A stretch of 64,000 nucleotides of DNA, taken from positions 22,433,001-22,497,000 of the forward strand of contig CM036626.1 in NCBI GenBank assembly GCA_020746105.1. Direction: 5' to 3'. A program made the position numbers and the translations under genes. Below the pieces are notes generated by a model. It ran no database searches. It was not told the origin of the DNA and worked only from the letters and a program-made list of their open reading frames with translations. Source of the stretch: Trogon surrucura. Taxonomy: Eukaryota > Chordata > Aves > Trogoniformes > Trogonidae. Each line of letters opens with the position of its first letter. Within the stretch, counting starts at the first letter, position 1. Shown in pieces: positions 50,221-60,628 of the stretch.

Positions 50221-51221
50221 AGAAATGTTTAAGGCAAAATCCATGAATCAGTCTGCTGCAAGTGCTTCCACGACATCTTTTCCAGCAGAGACAGCGAGCC
50301 TGCTCTTATGAGACAGGGAGACAACACGTATCTTGGTGCTCACAGAGGCTGCTACCCAGGCTAAGGACATCTCTGAAGGACATACCTGAATCAGACCCTG
50401 CACATCGCATTGCTGTATGCATTCCTTAAAGGATGCCCAAGAACACTCTGCCCGTTGGCTAAGGCAAAATACTCCAGGTGAAGCTTGTTTGCTTTCTATC
50501 TTGTTCTTTTCTGCAGCTTCTGTTGTTTAGGTCTTATAATTATTTAAAAAAAAAAAAAAGAATCAAAAAAGCCCAAACAAAACCCCCAAAACAATCAACC
50601 AACAAAAAAATTAAATTATGTAACTCATATTTGCTAATCACCTTATGTTCCGATTTGGAAAGTGCCAAAGCACCAAAATTTATCAAACTGAAGACTGAAA
50701 AGCACATGCTGGCAGAATTGAGGGATGCACGTGCCTCAGCATACCTGCCAAATGCTTTGCTGTTCATCCAAGTCACTTTCAGGCATCTTTTTCAGAGCTC
50801 TGAGAGATTCTCTGTTTCTTTTATTCTGCTTCTCCATCAGTAACAGGTTCTTTACAGACATCGGATTCTGCAGTCTAATAGGGAAAACTCAGATAATAAA
50901 GGTGGCTGTGTCACTGTTTTTGTGGGGTGAACAAATTGTTGCAAATATGCCTTAATCACAGTCAAAATATTTCTTGTATGAAAATCAGGCTTTGGAGAGA
51001 AAACATCAATTTAAATGTCAAGAATACTTATTTAGGCTGGTTACTGTTTTTCTAAAACTTATCTTTCCGGGGGAGCGATGATCAGAGCACAAAAATGGGT
51101 CTTGATTAGTTTGCCTTCACCAATGATGAGCAAAGTGTCCTGCAAAGCAAAGAAGTCACACTGGAGGCATATCTAGCTATACTAGTTTATCTTCCGTTAG
51201 GTTATTAAATCTTTAGCTTAG
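50221..51221. other. Intergenic, no gene seen
   Basis: Unique sequence with an A-rich run and low-complexity ACAAAACCCCCAAAAC at about 50544-50610. No recognisable protein. Confidence 0.45.
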
Positions 51222-51418
51222 ATCTTAGGAAGAAATTCTTCAGTACGAGGGTGGCAAGACTTTAGAATGAATTGCGCAGAGATGTTGTGGCTGCCCCCTC
51301 CCTGGAGGTGTTCAAGGCCAAGTTGGAGAGAGGCATCCCTGCCCATGACAGGGAAGTTGGATTAGATGATCTCTAAGGTCCCTTCCAACCTAGGCCATTC
51401 TATGATTCTATGATTCTG
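51222..51418 (+). mobile_element. CR1 LINE 3' fragment
   Basis: Reads GGAAGAAATTCTTCAGTACGAGGGTGGC, then CTCCCTGGAGGTGTTCAAGGCCAAGTTGG, the CCCTGCCCATGACAGGG stem and the CR1 terminus CCATTCTATGATTCTATGATTCTG. The orientation is plus. The tail is of the same type as that of the SINE at 5117. Confidence 0.92.
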
Positions 51419-53324
51419 CAAATTTATGCTAGTTTAAGGTCTGCCATCTCTTGGTTTAGGGTTTGTGGGACAAATTCTTCCCACAGGCATTCTGACACTT
51501 GTTCTAGCTGAGAAACTCGTGTTCAAGCCAAGATGGAATTTCACTTACAGAAATTTTGAGTTGTGGTATTTCTATTGTCCGTTCAAGCTGTGTTTTTCTT
51601 GTTACCTTGTCCCAACCCTTTAGATCTTAGAGAGAGTTCTTGCCTATGGAATGGAGTTCTTTGCGGTGATTCCAGCTTTTCAGACCACACCTCTGTCTCT
51701 CTGCACTACCAATGTCCAGTAAGAGGATCCAGCTCTTCTGGAAAGTCTATCTGCATAGCACTTACTTTCCTGACAGAATTTTCATAAGTGGTCTGTTTCT
51801 TTTCCTCATTACACAGACTTTGAAAAACCACTATCTAATGATGGTGTTCTTAGCAAAATGAAAAATATCACTCCAGGGTTTTCCAAGCAACAATGACATT
51901 TTTCTTCCTTTAGCAATCCCTGAAGCTAAATTCCCATGGTAACAGGTGTTTGATCTGCTTACCGGCAGCTGCATTTTAAAACTGCGTTCTACACCATCAC
52001 AGACACAGTTGGCACTGATTCTGCAGAACTGATCCATCTTCCAGCTGATCTACTGAAGATAAAGGCCTCCTCTACTCACAGCTAGTGTGTCCTAAATGCA
52101 CCATAATCTTGTGGCACAGATAGATATGCATTCTTGTCTTCCAGTCCCCTGCCCTTTGCCAGGACTTCATACTCCTGTTAAATTTCCAGCTGAGAAGATG
52201 TTATTTGTGCTGAAGTAGACAAGGGATGGACACATGGAGAAATGATGACAAGATTTGTGAAAAAATGGCAAAGATATACCAACCCCCAAAGCTTCTGCTC
52301 TTGCTTAAGTTTCAAATTCTGTTGTAACAGCCAGTGAGGGAGTCTTCCTCCCAGGCATGTTATAGATCTTGCACCTATCCAAACTACTGGGGATAATTCT
52401 TTGCACAGCAGACTCTTCCATCTCTCACTATGTCAAAAGGAGCCTCCTGTGTGACACTTGGAGCAGTTCTCTGCTGGGAGAGGCAACCATGGCTTATGAT
52501 CTCTGACCTCAAACTCATTTAGCTCCAGTCTAACAGTACTTAGACTAGCTCTTCTTCCTTTCTGATTCTTTCCTGACCACCGTGTATACATTACTGCAGT
52601 TCAGGTTTCCCCAGCATAATGTACAGTGGCTGCTTTTCTGTCTCTGTTGGAAGTACTTTTCCTGTTATGTTCTAATAATTCAGTCACTCTTGTGACAGAT
52701 TTAGCATAGTGGTGACTTATCCTACAGTTGTTACAATGCTAACGTTTAACTAATTTAGCAACGACATTCATCAAGAGCAGCTGGCCTCTTTTCTATGGGA
52801 TTTCCATGTGCACCAATCCTCTCAGCATTTCTTACAGGAGATAGAATTACTCAGCATCACATTTTCCCCTAAGTCATCGATGGACTGCAAAGAGAAGAAT
52901 TTAATGTTAATCCAGAGAGACACCAATGAATTCCGTTGTTTTTCTCTAAAACATACTGGGTAGGAAGTAGGTTGTAATCTGGCATAAAAAAATTTGAAGG
53001 AAATCCCATTTCTAAGAGAAAGCTGCAAAGCAACATTCTCTGTCCGTTTCTAAAGCCCCAATATCTCGTTTAAGAGAGATCTTTCTTTTTTTCTCTTTTA
53101 ACAGATGGCAGCTAATGGACTCATTGTGGGATGGCAAAGGGGCAGACTTCCCTGCTCAGATCTGCATCTTCTTTCATTCCTTTGTCAAAGAATCTTGCTT
53201 AGATTTCTTCTGTGTCTCTTGGAAGGGATCTTCCACAGGGACAGAACTGAGGAAGCAGAGAGGAAGGCATTCACTGGTGCTTCATGAGTGGAAATTCCAG
53301 AAAGCAAAGAGCCAAAGTTTTCAC
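51419..53324. other. Intergenic, no gene seen
   Basis: About 1.9 kb of unique sequence. Short frames only, none recognised. Confidence 0.45.
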
Positions 53325-53476
53325 CATGAGAATATTCAAGGCCAAGTTGGAAAGAGCCTTGAGTAGTCTGATCTAGTTGAGAGGCATCCCTGCCCATAAC
53401 AGGGAGGTTAGATTAGATGATCTCTAAGGTCCCTTCCAACTTAGGCCATTCTACGATTCTATGATTCTATGATTCT
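53325..53476 (+). mobile_element. CR1 LINE 3' terminal fragment
   Basis: Short 3' end: ATTCAAGGCCAAGTTGG, TGATCTAGTTGAGAGG, the CCCTGCCCATAACAGGG stem, then CTACGATTCTATGATTCTATGATTCT. The TGATCTAGTTGAGAGGC segment is shared with the SINE tail at 5117. Confidence 0.92.
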
Positions 53477-54984
53477 CTGGCTCCTGAGGAGCATGAAGTG
53501 GCAGCCCTTCTTACCTATCTTAAAACACCTGCAAGTGAGCACCTTACCTATCTTAAAACACCTACCTTAAAGCCTGCAAGTGAGCTCCAGGCACAGCGCA
53601 TGAGCACAGGGTCACTGGTTAGATGTTCAAGGTCCCAGGACCTTGGTCCAAGTTTTGCCATTAGTCCTTGAGCATCTAATCACTATTTCCTGGTCTTTTT
53701 ATAGGTGGCAGGACCTATGACTTGACCCCACCATATGGTGCTGATCTCACCCAAGCTCTCATGACCCCGTACTACAATAACTAATAATTGTGAGCCAATG
53801 TCACTGGGCAGCTACTCCTTCTAACAGTTTTGAGTCTTGTATGTAGCTTCTGTAGAAAAAACTAAGTAAGCATCTATCTTTGCACTCCAAGAGGTGAGAC
53901 CGAGTGTCACTATAAAGAAAAAAAAGGAAAACTCACTGAGTAGAAACCATAAGGCAAAAAATAACCACCAAAACTCAAAACAACACCACCAACAACCCTT
54001 TGCTTGAAGGTCTTGAGTTATCGTGTTCCCACTTGAAAGCCCATATTTGCTTTGAAATGGGATGGCACATGCTCTGCATGTCTATAGTTCTGTCATATTT
54101 CTGAGCAACAGCTATGCTCTCTGAAGAGGACACCTGAATAATTTAAAGCCAGTCCTTTGTTGCCTCATCCTCTAGGCAGGAACTGCTATCTGTTCCTGTT
54201 CCCAGATGAGGCAACATCCTGCCAGGAGTTCCCAGGAGCCTGTGATGATGGAGCCAGAGCTCAGTGATGAGAACACAACATGGACGCTATTCAAGCTATG
54301 CCAGTGACTCATCACAGGATCTTAAGTGATGCCTTCTCCTTGTAAGATTGATAAAATGGTGTTTAATCTGTTCCTATAATTGATAAAGAATTAAAAGGAA
54401 CTTGTAGTTTATTATTGTAGGACAATTAAGCAGTGACTAGGACTTCGGTGAGACATGTTATTGGTAGTGGTGCATGGATTTAGGGCTCTATTTGAGCAGT
54501 GCTTACTAAGAAAAGATTTGGGAGTACAACACATGAGAACTAATAAGAACAATACAGGGGGTGGCAGGGGAGAGAGAACCAACACACACTGGAGTTTGCT
54601 GGGCATGGCAATTTCCTTTTTCAGATGTATTCCTCCTGAGTAGTTCTTTACACCCTTTCTTGCCTGAAGACACAATTATACAATCAGTCTGATTTGCAAA
54701 GGTTTTCTAAAGGGTGAAACTAATGCAAGCCAATGGTTTTGGGTAATGAAGTGATAAATGGAGTCCACTACAGAGGTACTATTAGTACTATTTTGCTGCT
54801 AGACAAGACATAGCTGGAAATGTTCTAGGAGTGAATTTAGATTTTTTTTCTTCTCGAGCCTTTTCAACTTCCACTCCTTGTTAAAATCTTGGGTTTTTTT
54901 CCAGCGGACACCCGCGGTACTAGTGTTAAGACATTTTTGAAAGAGGCCACTGGCATCAACTGTGGGCACGGCCCAATTTTTGTA
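53477..54984. other. Intergenic, with a small local tandem duplication
   Basis: 53510-53590 contains two imperfect copies of CTTACCTATCTTAAAACACCT...GCAAGTGAGC. The remainder is unique, with no gene seen. Confidence 0.5.
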
Positions 54985-55090
54985 TTTGTGGATATGGTTT
55001 AGTGATGGGCTTGGCAGTGCTAGGTTAATGGTTGGACGTAAAGGTCTTTTCCAACCCAAATGCTTCTATGATTCAGTGATCCTATGATTA
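54985..55090 (+). mobile_element. CR1 LINE 3' terminal fragment
   Basis: Contains GGATATGGTTTAGTGATGGGC, GGTTAATGGTTGGACG and the terminus TTCCAACCCAAATGCTTCTATGATTC. The latter two phrases resemble the end of the CR1 at 26945-27775, so it is of that subfamily type. Confidence 0.85.
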
Positions 55091-55461
55091 TGGCTGCCTT
55101 TGTTTTTAATGCATAGTGGGCTATATGGCATCTTGACCCAGTAAGTGGAACGTTATCAACTGCCCCTGTGGCATTAGCGGATATGACACCTTTTCCTTTG
55201 TATTTTTATTGCATTGCTTTGTAGGACAGTTTGTGGAGGTTCAAGGCTTGCTGAAAGATATCCAATTTCAGAGGCAGAAAGGCCTTAGGTTTTATCTGTC
55301 ATTCCTTGCTTTGTTTTACATATGATTGTCCTGTTAAAATGAAACTTCTCTTGGAACAAGCCAGAAAGGGAACTGTAGCTCTAGCAATACAGCTTTCTGC
55401 TAGCAGGTTAGATCTGGACATTGTATTGGCGATGCTATGCAGTGAAACTGCTCCATCTCTG
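55091..55461. other. Intergenic, no gene seen
   Basis: Unique sequence between two CR1 pieces. Confidence 0.4.
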
Positions 55462-55704
55462 GAAAACTGATGGAACACCTTATCCTTGGTGCCATCACTA
55501 GGCATATCAAGGATAAGAGGGTTATTAGGGGCAGTCAGCATGGCTTTACCAAGCGGAAGTCATGCTTGACCAACCTCATAGCCTTTTATGAGGAAATAAT
55601 GAGGTGGATGGATGATGGCAGAGCGGTGGATGTGGTCTACCTTGACTTCAGTAAAGCATTTGACAAAGTCTCCCACAGCATCCTCACAGCTAAACTGAGG
55701 AAGT
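55462..55704 (+). mobile_element. CR1 LINE fragment, reverse-transcriptase palm
   Basis: The plus strand encodes the first half of the CR1 RT: QHGFTKRKSCLTNLIAF followed by VYLDFSKAFDKVSHSIL, the second containing catalytic motif A (F-x-KAFD). The homology stops abruptly at about 55704, exactly where the retroviral-type sequence begins. Confidence 0.9.
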
Positions 55705-55900
55705 TTGCTTCAGCTTTGAAGCCTTTGCATTTGAGAATAGAGTTCGATTATGGCGGTCTAAAGAAAACGCTAAATAATAGAGCTTTCGCACCCTCCTTTT
55801 TATTAAGTCATGCAGAACAAGCACAAACTGCATCGTATCTTAGATTCAGCTTCTTTGTATGCTGCACTGTTAAAAAGAACCAATCCAGATTTCCAGGTCG

Positions 55901-55953
55901 CACCACCCTGCCTGGGTGGGGGAAGCCAGGGCTGCTCAGGGGTGAGGGGGAAC
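55901..55953. repeat. Direct repeat copy 1 flanking the gag remnant
   Basis: CACCACCCTGCCTGGG...GGAAGCCAGGGCTGCTCAGG...GGGGGAAC. It is nearly the same as 56274-56329 except for a few bases and a small insertion. Both copies are in the same orientation. Confidence 0.75.
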
Positions 55954-55959
55954 CTGTCA

Positions 55960-56230
55960 TATTAGCTGCCGTTTGTTGATGAGTTGATTTTGGACATTCA
56001 TTTTCCCAGTGTCCTTCTTCTTTGCAGTAGGCACTTTATTCTGAGAAGGGTTCGATTAATTTGTGCCCTTCTACTTCCTCTCATTCCTCCTCCCACCATC
56101 CCTCGTCCTCGCTCCGTCCCCGCATGGCAACTCCCGGTGTGTCCCTGTCATTACTGCAAGCAATTGTCTCTGTTTTCTCATTTCAGCCTCTCTGTCTCGG
56201 TTATTGTAAACTGGAAAGACAAAGCCGCAC
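55960..56230 (-). pseudogene. Endogenous retrovirus gag remnant (nucleocapsid region)
   Basis: On the minus strand at about 56000-56030 the reading YCKEEGHWENECPK holds the last three ligands (C, H, C with spacing 4 and 4) of a CCHC zinc knuckle. The first cysteine is lost by a one-base deletion. Upstream, at about 56080-56209, lies a charged stretch containing NNRDREAEMRKQRQLLAV, as expected in a gammaretrovirus-like Gag before the nucleocapsid. In-frame stops separate the two, so it is dead. Just upstream of it is a pyrimidine-rich CTTTCCAG that resembles a splice acceptor. The remnant lies between two copies of a roughly 53-bp direct repeat and on the shore of the second CpG island. Confidence 0.7.
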
Positions 56231-56273
56231 GGCGCCCGATCTGCACCGCTCCAGGAGGCGCCGTGGCTGCCCG

Positions 56274-56329
56274 TACCACCCTGCCTGGGGAGGCGGGGGA
56301 AGCCAGGGCTGCTCAGGGATGGGGGGAAC
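56274..56329. repeat. Direct repeat copy 2 flanking the gag remnant
   Basis: TACCACCCTGCCTGGGGAGG...GGAAGCCAGGGCTGCTCAGG...GGGGGAAC, the partner of 55901-55953. It lies inside the GC-rich island. Confidence 0.75.
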
Positions 56330-56530
56330 ACCCTCCGCGCTCCTTGCAGCGCCCGATGGCACGTCCCAGAGCACACGCCCCCTCCCCGCCCAAGACCACG
56401 CCTCCAGCCCCCAGCACGGCCCCCGGCCCCGCCCCTCCGCTCCCGGCCGCAGTGTCACCGCGGGAGGGTTCGAGTGTGTCGCTCCGCGCCTCGGCTGCCG
56501 TTTGGCCCCTCCGAGCAGCGTCCGGGCGGG

Positions 56531-56558
56531 ATGTGGGGGAACGTCGCGGGCCCAGGAG
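56531..56558 (+). CDS. Possible first coding exon or upstream ORF of an unrecognised gene
   Basis: GCGGG-ATG opens MWGNVAGPG with one base left over, followed by the donor GTGAGT. If joined to the acceptor at 63067 the frame runs on as GAATPEPPFPPKWIYELGSK and ends at a TGA after 45 residues in total. That is too short for a conventional protein, so it may be an upstream ORF or a microprotein, or the true splice partner may be elsewhere. I do not recognise it. Confidence 0.4.
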
Positions 56559-57429
56559 GTGAGTGCGGGAGCGGGACGCGGCCCCGGGGGTCCTCCTGCC
56601 GCCCAGGGGAGGGCAGGCAAGGCCGGGGGAAGGGCGGGGAGCGAAGCCGGGAGAATCGTGCCTTTCTGCGGGGGCCTCTGGCGGCGGCTGCCGCTGCCCC
56701 CGCAGGGAGCCGCTGTGCCCGCGCCGTGTTCCAGAGCCGCCTCTCTCCTGTGGCCCGGCCGCGGGGCCGTCCTGCGGCGGGAGGAGCGCCGGCTCCGGGC
56801 CGGTGTCGTCCTGGGTCAGAGATCGCTGCGGGGGGCTTCGAGAGCAGATCAGATCTCCTTTCCAAAGCCGTTGCGGGGAGGGCTTGTTTACTCTCCAGAA
56901 GTCTGTGAGAGAGGAGACTCGAATAGTGCACGTGAAATTTTGGGGGGCTTGTTTTCTTTGACTTGTGCCTTCGGGTCGTTGGTAGCTGTGTGTCGTTCTC
57001 ACGCAAACTCAGGTTGCGCTAAATATTCGGTGGTTTGCTATAAAACTTGATGTCTTGTGGCCCGTGCCCCTAGCTTTTTCCTTGTGCACCATTTCCACGC
57101 TGGTGAACTGCAAATATCGAGACGTGCACCCGTTTGTTTTCCCGGTTTCTTCTCTTTGCCTCTTGAGAAAAATAAATTTGCATATGAGAGCAAAGAGCTG
57201 AGGCAGCTTAAAGCTTTCAGCCTCTTGATGGTCCAGTCATCGGACCCCCACAGAAGGAGCTACCAAGAGCATCTGTTATCTCCGTCACAGGACAATAGGA
57301 ACCTATTCAGGCAAAGCTGGGCTGGGTATGGCGCAGATGGGAAGCTGATCACCGGGCAGGTAAAATCTCGTGTTCGATTTCGGTGTTTAATGTTCTGGTG
57401 CTTGTATTTATTGGATTTGTAATTGGCCG

Positions 57430-57965
57430 ATATTGATGGCACTTCTCCTCGCCGGGTTTCTTCCCCTGGGGCTCACTGGTGGCAACTGTGTGCCTTTACC
57501 TGTACTAGGGGTGGGGGGTCGGGGATACTGCACAATGGGTAGGGAGACTCCCTTGTATTATTCCCTTAGCCCTGGCCAGGCTGTGGGAGGAACCCAACGG
57601 AGTGAACACCACCAGATGTTCCCGTGTTCGAAGCTATACAAGGTTGCTTATTTAATAGTATAAAAGCTGGACCCTCTTGCAGCGACTTCGGAGACCTCTC
57701 CTACGAGTGGGCGCACTGCGTAGGACTTCCCAGTTGCCGGGACAGTTCTCCAGGATCCTCACTGCGACAGGGGCTCCCCAGCGACCACGGATCTGGATGA
57801 TGATATGTAGGGTGAATGGTGATGGATCTTTCTTAATAACTATCACTAAGCCTATGTAGTAATGATTAGGTGCACTACCCTGCTTGTTCTCCTTGCTGCT
57901 TAAAACGAGAATATAATCAGCTTACATTTCCTTATTCTTGTAATCAGACAGTAGAATAAGCTGAC
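57430..57965 (+). mobile_element. LTR-like stretch with TATA box
   Basis: TATAAAAGC at 57660 follows a U3-like region (GCTATACAAGGTTGCTTATTTAATAG). Downstream, G/C-rich sequence (CGACTTCGGAGACCTC...) and then AATATAATCAG follow, which would suit R/U5. No TG...CA termini or target duplication could be placed. The neighbouring retroviral pol remnant reads in the opposite direction. It might instead be part of the first intron of the plus-strand gene. Confidence 0.35.
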
Positions 57966-58239
57966 CCTTCTGTTGATGCCCGTGACCTTTTCTGCAGGAT
58001 GCCACCCCTCCCCGGGCCAGTTAGCGTAACAGATGGGCCTCCCCCCTTACCTTTTAACGTTCCCCTCTCTCTCTCTCTCGTGTTAGCCGCTTTTGCCAAA
58101 TCCTGCGGCTTGCGGTAAGTTGAGTCTGTGGTAAGTCGAGTCTTTACCCAGGTTTGTAAACAGAGGGTCGTTTTTCCTCAAGGCTGAAGGGGTGGGAACT
58201 TGGACCGCACACGAGCTCGGCCTTTCTCCTACCCGCGTG

Positions 58240-59430
58240 CCTGCTAATATGTATTTATACCCCCTACATCTAGGTAGCTCTGTCAAGTAAATCTGCCAAT
58301 AATCTCCTGGTTCTACTCCTGTTTTTATTTTGCTCCTTTGAACTTTCTTTAGGACTACTGGATTATTCTTTAAACAAAGTTCACATTTTGCTATGACTGA
58401 TTTAGCCATGTCTAACATTCCTACTGATACTACACTTCCTTTTAGGAGTTGTACGATGGGTTCCGCACCTCGATGACACTCCTAATGGCTTGTCTGCAAA
58501 ATTTCTCTCGTAAGTAAAAGGCATGTTATTACCTATCCCGTGACTGTTGTCCACGACCCTTCCGAATTTTTCTTTGCATTCCGTAATCGTGCCAACTTTT
58601 CATCTTCACCTGAATATTTTGGTGTCTCTTTTGGAAGAGTGACAGTTCTTAGTGGGGATAATTGCCATCTGAGGTGCTACTGCTTGTTGTTGTGCCACTC
58701 TTCTAGCAGTAATATCTGCTACTCTATTTCCTTTAGCTATCTTTGTGTTTCCTGCTTGATGTGCTTTACAGTGCATGATTGCTACTTGAATTGGTCCTTG
58801 TACTGCCAATAATAATTGCAATATTTCCTTTTGATGCTTAATATTTGTTCCTTGGGAGGATAATAATCCTCTTTCCACAGGGCACCATGGACGTGAACTA
58901 CTCCAAAAGCATATTTAGAATCGGTCCGTATATTAACTCTTTTTCCTTTACTCAATTCCAGTGCTCGTGTTAATGCAATTAATTCTCCTTTCTCTGCAGA
59001 TGTTGCACAAGGCAGTGCACTGGCTCCTGTTCCCGTGGTTTCGGTTGTTACCGCATATCCAGCATGGCGGGTTCCATTCAGGACGAAGCTGGAGCCATCT
59101 GTGAGCAATTCCCGATCAGGTTCTTCAAGAGGGACATCTTTTAAGTCTCGCCGACTGGAATACGTGTGTTCAGTAGTTGTGATGCAGTCATGTTCCAGTT
59201 GTTGTTCCTCCTGTGAAGTGCTCAGAAACACTGCTGGATTCACAAAGTTAGTTGTTTTTAAAATCACATCATCTTGCTCAGTAAGGATCACTTGATATTT
59301 CACCATTCTACTAGGGGATAGCCAATGGCTCCCCTTTTGTTCTAAGACTCTTGTTACCATATATGGAACATATGTGGCTCTGTTCTGGTCTTTCCCACGG
59401 TCAATTTTCTGGCTTCTTATATTAATCACA
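58240..59430 (-). pseudogene. Endogenous retrovirus pol remnant (RT connection, RNase H, start of integrase)
   Basis: The minus strand reads, right to left, the RT connection, then RNase H with its four acidic positions in TDGSS, AEKGELIAL, RTDSKYAF and GNRVADITA, then the zinc-binding CxxC of an integrase and the beginning of its core. A frameshift near 58870 splits RNase H over two frames. In the integrase core motif the first catalytic aspartate is replaced (WQIYLTELP). Protease and most of RT are missing; the right end abuts the CR1 at 59431. It resembles gammaretrovirus-like (ERV1) avian elements and is non-functional. Confidence 0.88.
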
Positions 59431-60628
59431 CAGAATCACAGAATATTAGGGGTTGGAAGGGACCTCAAAAGATCATCTAGTCCAGCCCCCCCCACCAGAG
59501 CAGGATCACCTACAGTAAATCGCAGAGGAACGCGTCCAGGCATGTTTTGAATGTCTCCAAAGAAGGAGACTCCACAACCTCTCTGGGCAGCCTGTTCCAG
59601 GGCTCTGTCACCCTCACCGTGAAAAAGTTTTTTCTAATATTTGTATGGAACCTCCTATGTTCCTGCTTGTGCCCATTGCTCCTTGTCCTGTCATTGGACA
59701 CCGCTGAAAAGAGCCTGGCTCCGTCCTCCTGACACTCCCCCTTGACATATTTATAAACATGAATGAGGTCATCCCTCAGCCTCCTCTTCTCTAAGCTAAA
59801 GAGACCCAGCTCCTTCAGCCTTTCCCCATAAGGGAGATGCTCCACTCCCTTCATCGTCTTTGTGGCTCTGCGCTGGACATCTCTCAAGCAGTTCACCGTC
59901 CTTCTTGGGCTGAGGGGCCCAGAACTGGACACAATGTTCCAGATGTGGCCTCACCAGGGCAGAGTAGAGGGGGAGGAGGACCTCTCTCCACCTGCTAGCT
60001 ACTCCCCTTCTAATACACACGAGGATGCTGTTGGCCTTCTTGGCCACAAGGGCACGTTGCTGGCTCCTGGTCATCCTGCTGTCCACTAGAACATTCAGAT
60101 GCCTTTCCCCTACACTGCTCTCCAGCAGGGCAGTCCCCAACCTATACTGGTACATGGGGTTATTCTTTCCCAAGTGCAAGACTCTACACTTGCCCTTGGT
60201 TTGAACTTCATTAGATTTCTCCCTACCCAGCCCTCCAGCCTGTCTAAGTCTCTCTGAATGGCAGCACAGCCTTCTAGTGTGTAAACCCCTCGGCTCAGCT
60301 TTGTGTCATCAGCAAACTTGCTGTGACAACACTCTCTAATCCCACATCCAGGTCATTGATGAATATGTTGAAAAGCAGTTGTCCCAGCACTGACCCCTCA
60401 GGGACCCCACTAGACACAGGCCGCCAGCTAGACTCTGCCCCATTGACTACAACTCTCTGACTTCTTCCCTTCCACCAGTTAGCGACCCACCTCACTACTT
60501 GGTCATCCAGACCACACTTCCTCAGTTTACCTATGAGGATACTGTTGGAGACAGTGTCTAATGCTTTACTGAAATCCAGACAGACCATGTCCACTGCATG
60601 GCCACCATCCATCCACCTGGTTATTCAT
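59431..60628 (-). mobile_element. CR1 LINE copy, 1.2 kb, RT to 3' end
   Basis: On the minus strand the RT palm appears first ([22 protein letters not shown], and near 60310 FADDTK in another frame, the catalytic box). Then comes LVDSRMTRSQQRALVAKKAN with [11 protein letters not shown], and the ORF2 C-terminus [14 protein letters not shown]...NRLPREVV ends at a stop near 59510. The 3' tail with CAGAATCACAGAAT borders the pol remnant at 59431. At least two frameshifts are present. The last 420 bases are almost the same as 4012-4440. Confidence 0.92.

Larger units (their letters stand above)
56230..56850 (+). promoter_or_regulatory. CpG island, probable promoter of a plus-strand gene
   Basis: CpG-dense sequence with long stop-free frames on both strands, as expected of a CpG island. 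It contains an ATG (56531) and a consensus donor GTGAGT (56559) on the plus strand, and no clear TATA box. It is over 30 kb from the FGD5 island, so it should serve a different transcription unit. Confidence 0.65.

Noticed and set aside
56061..57050. Frames of up to 329 codons in the right CpG island
   Set aside because: Same reason: multiple frames on both strands are open at once. Part of the minus-strand frame is explained by the gag remnant.
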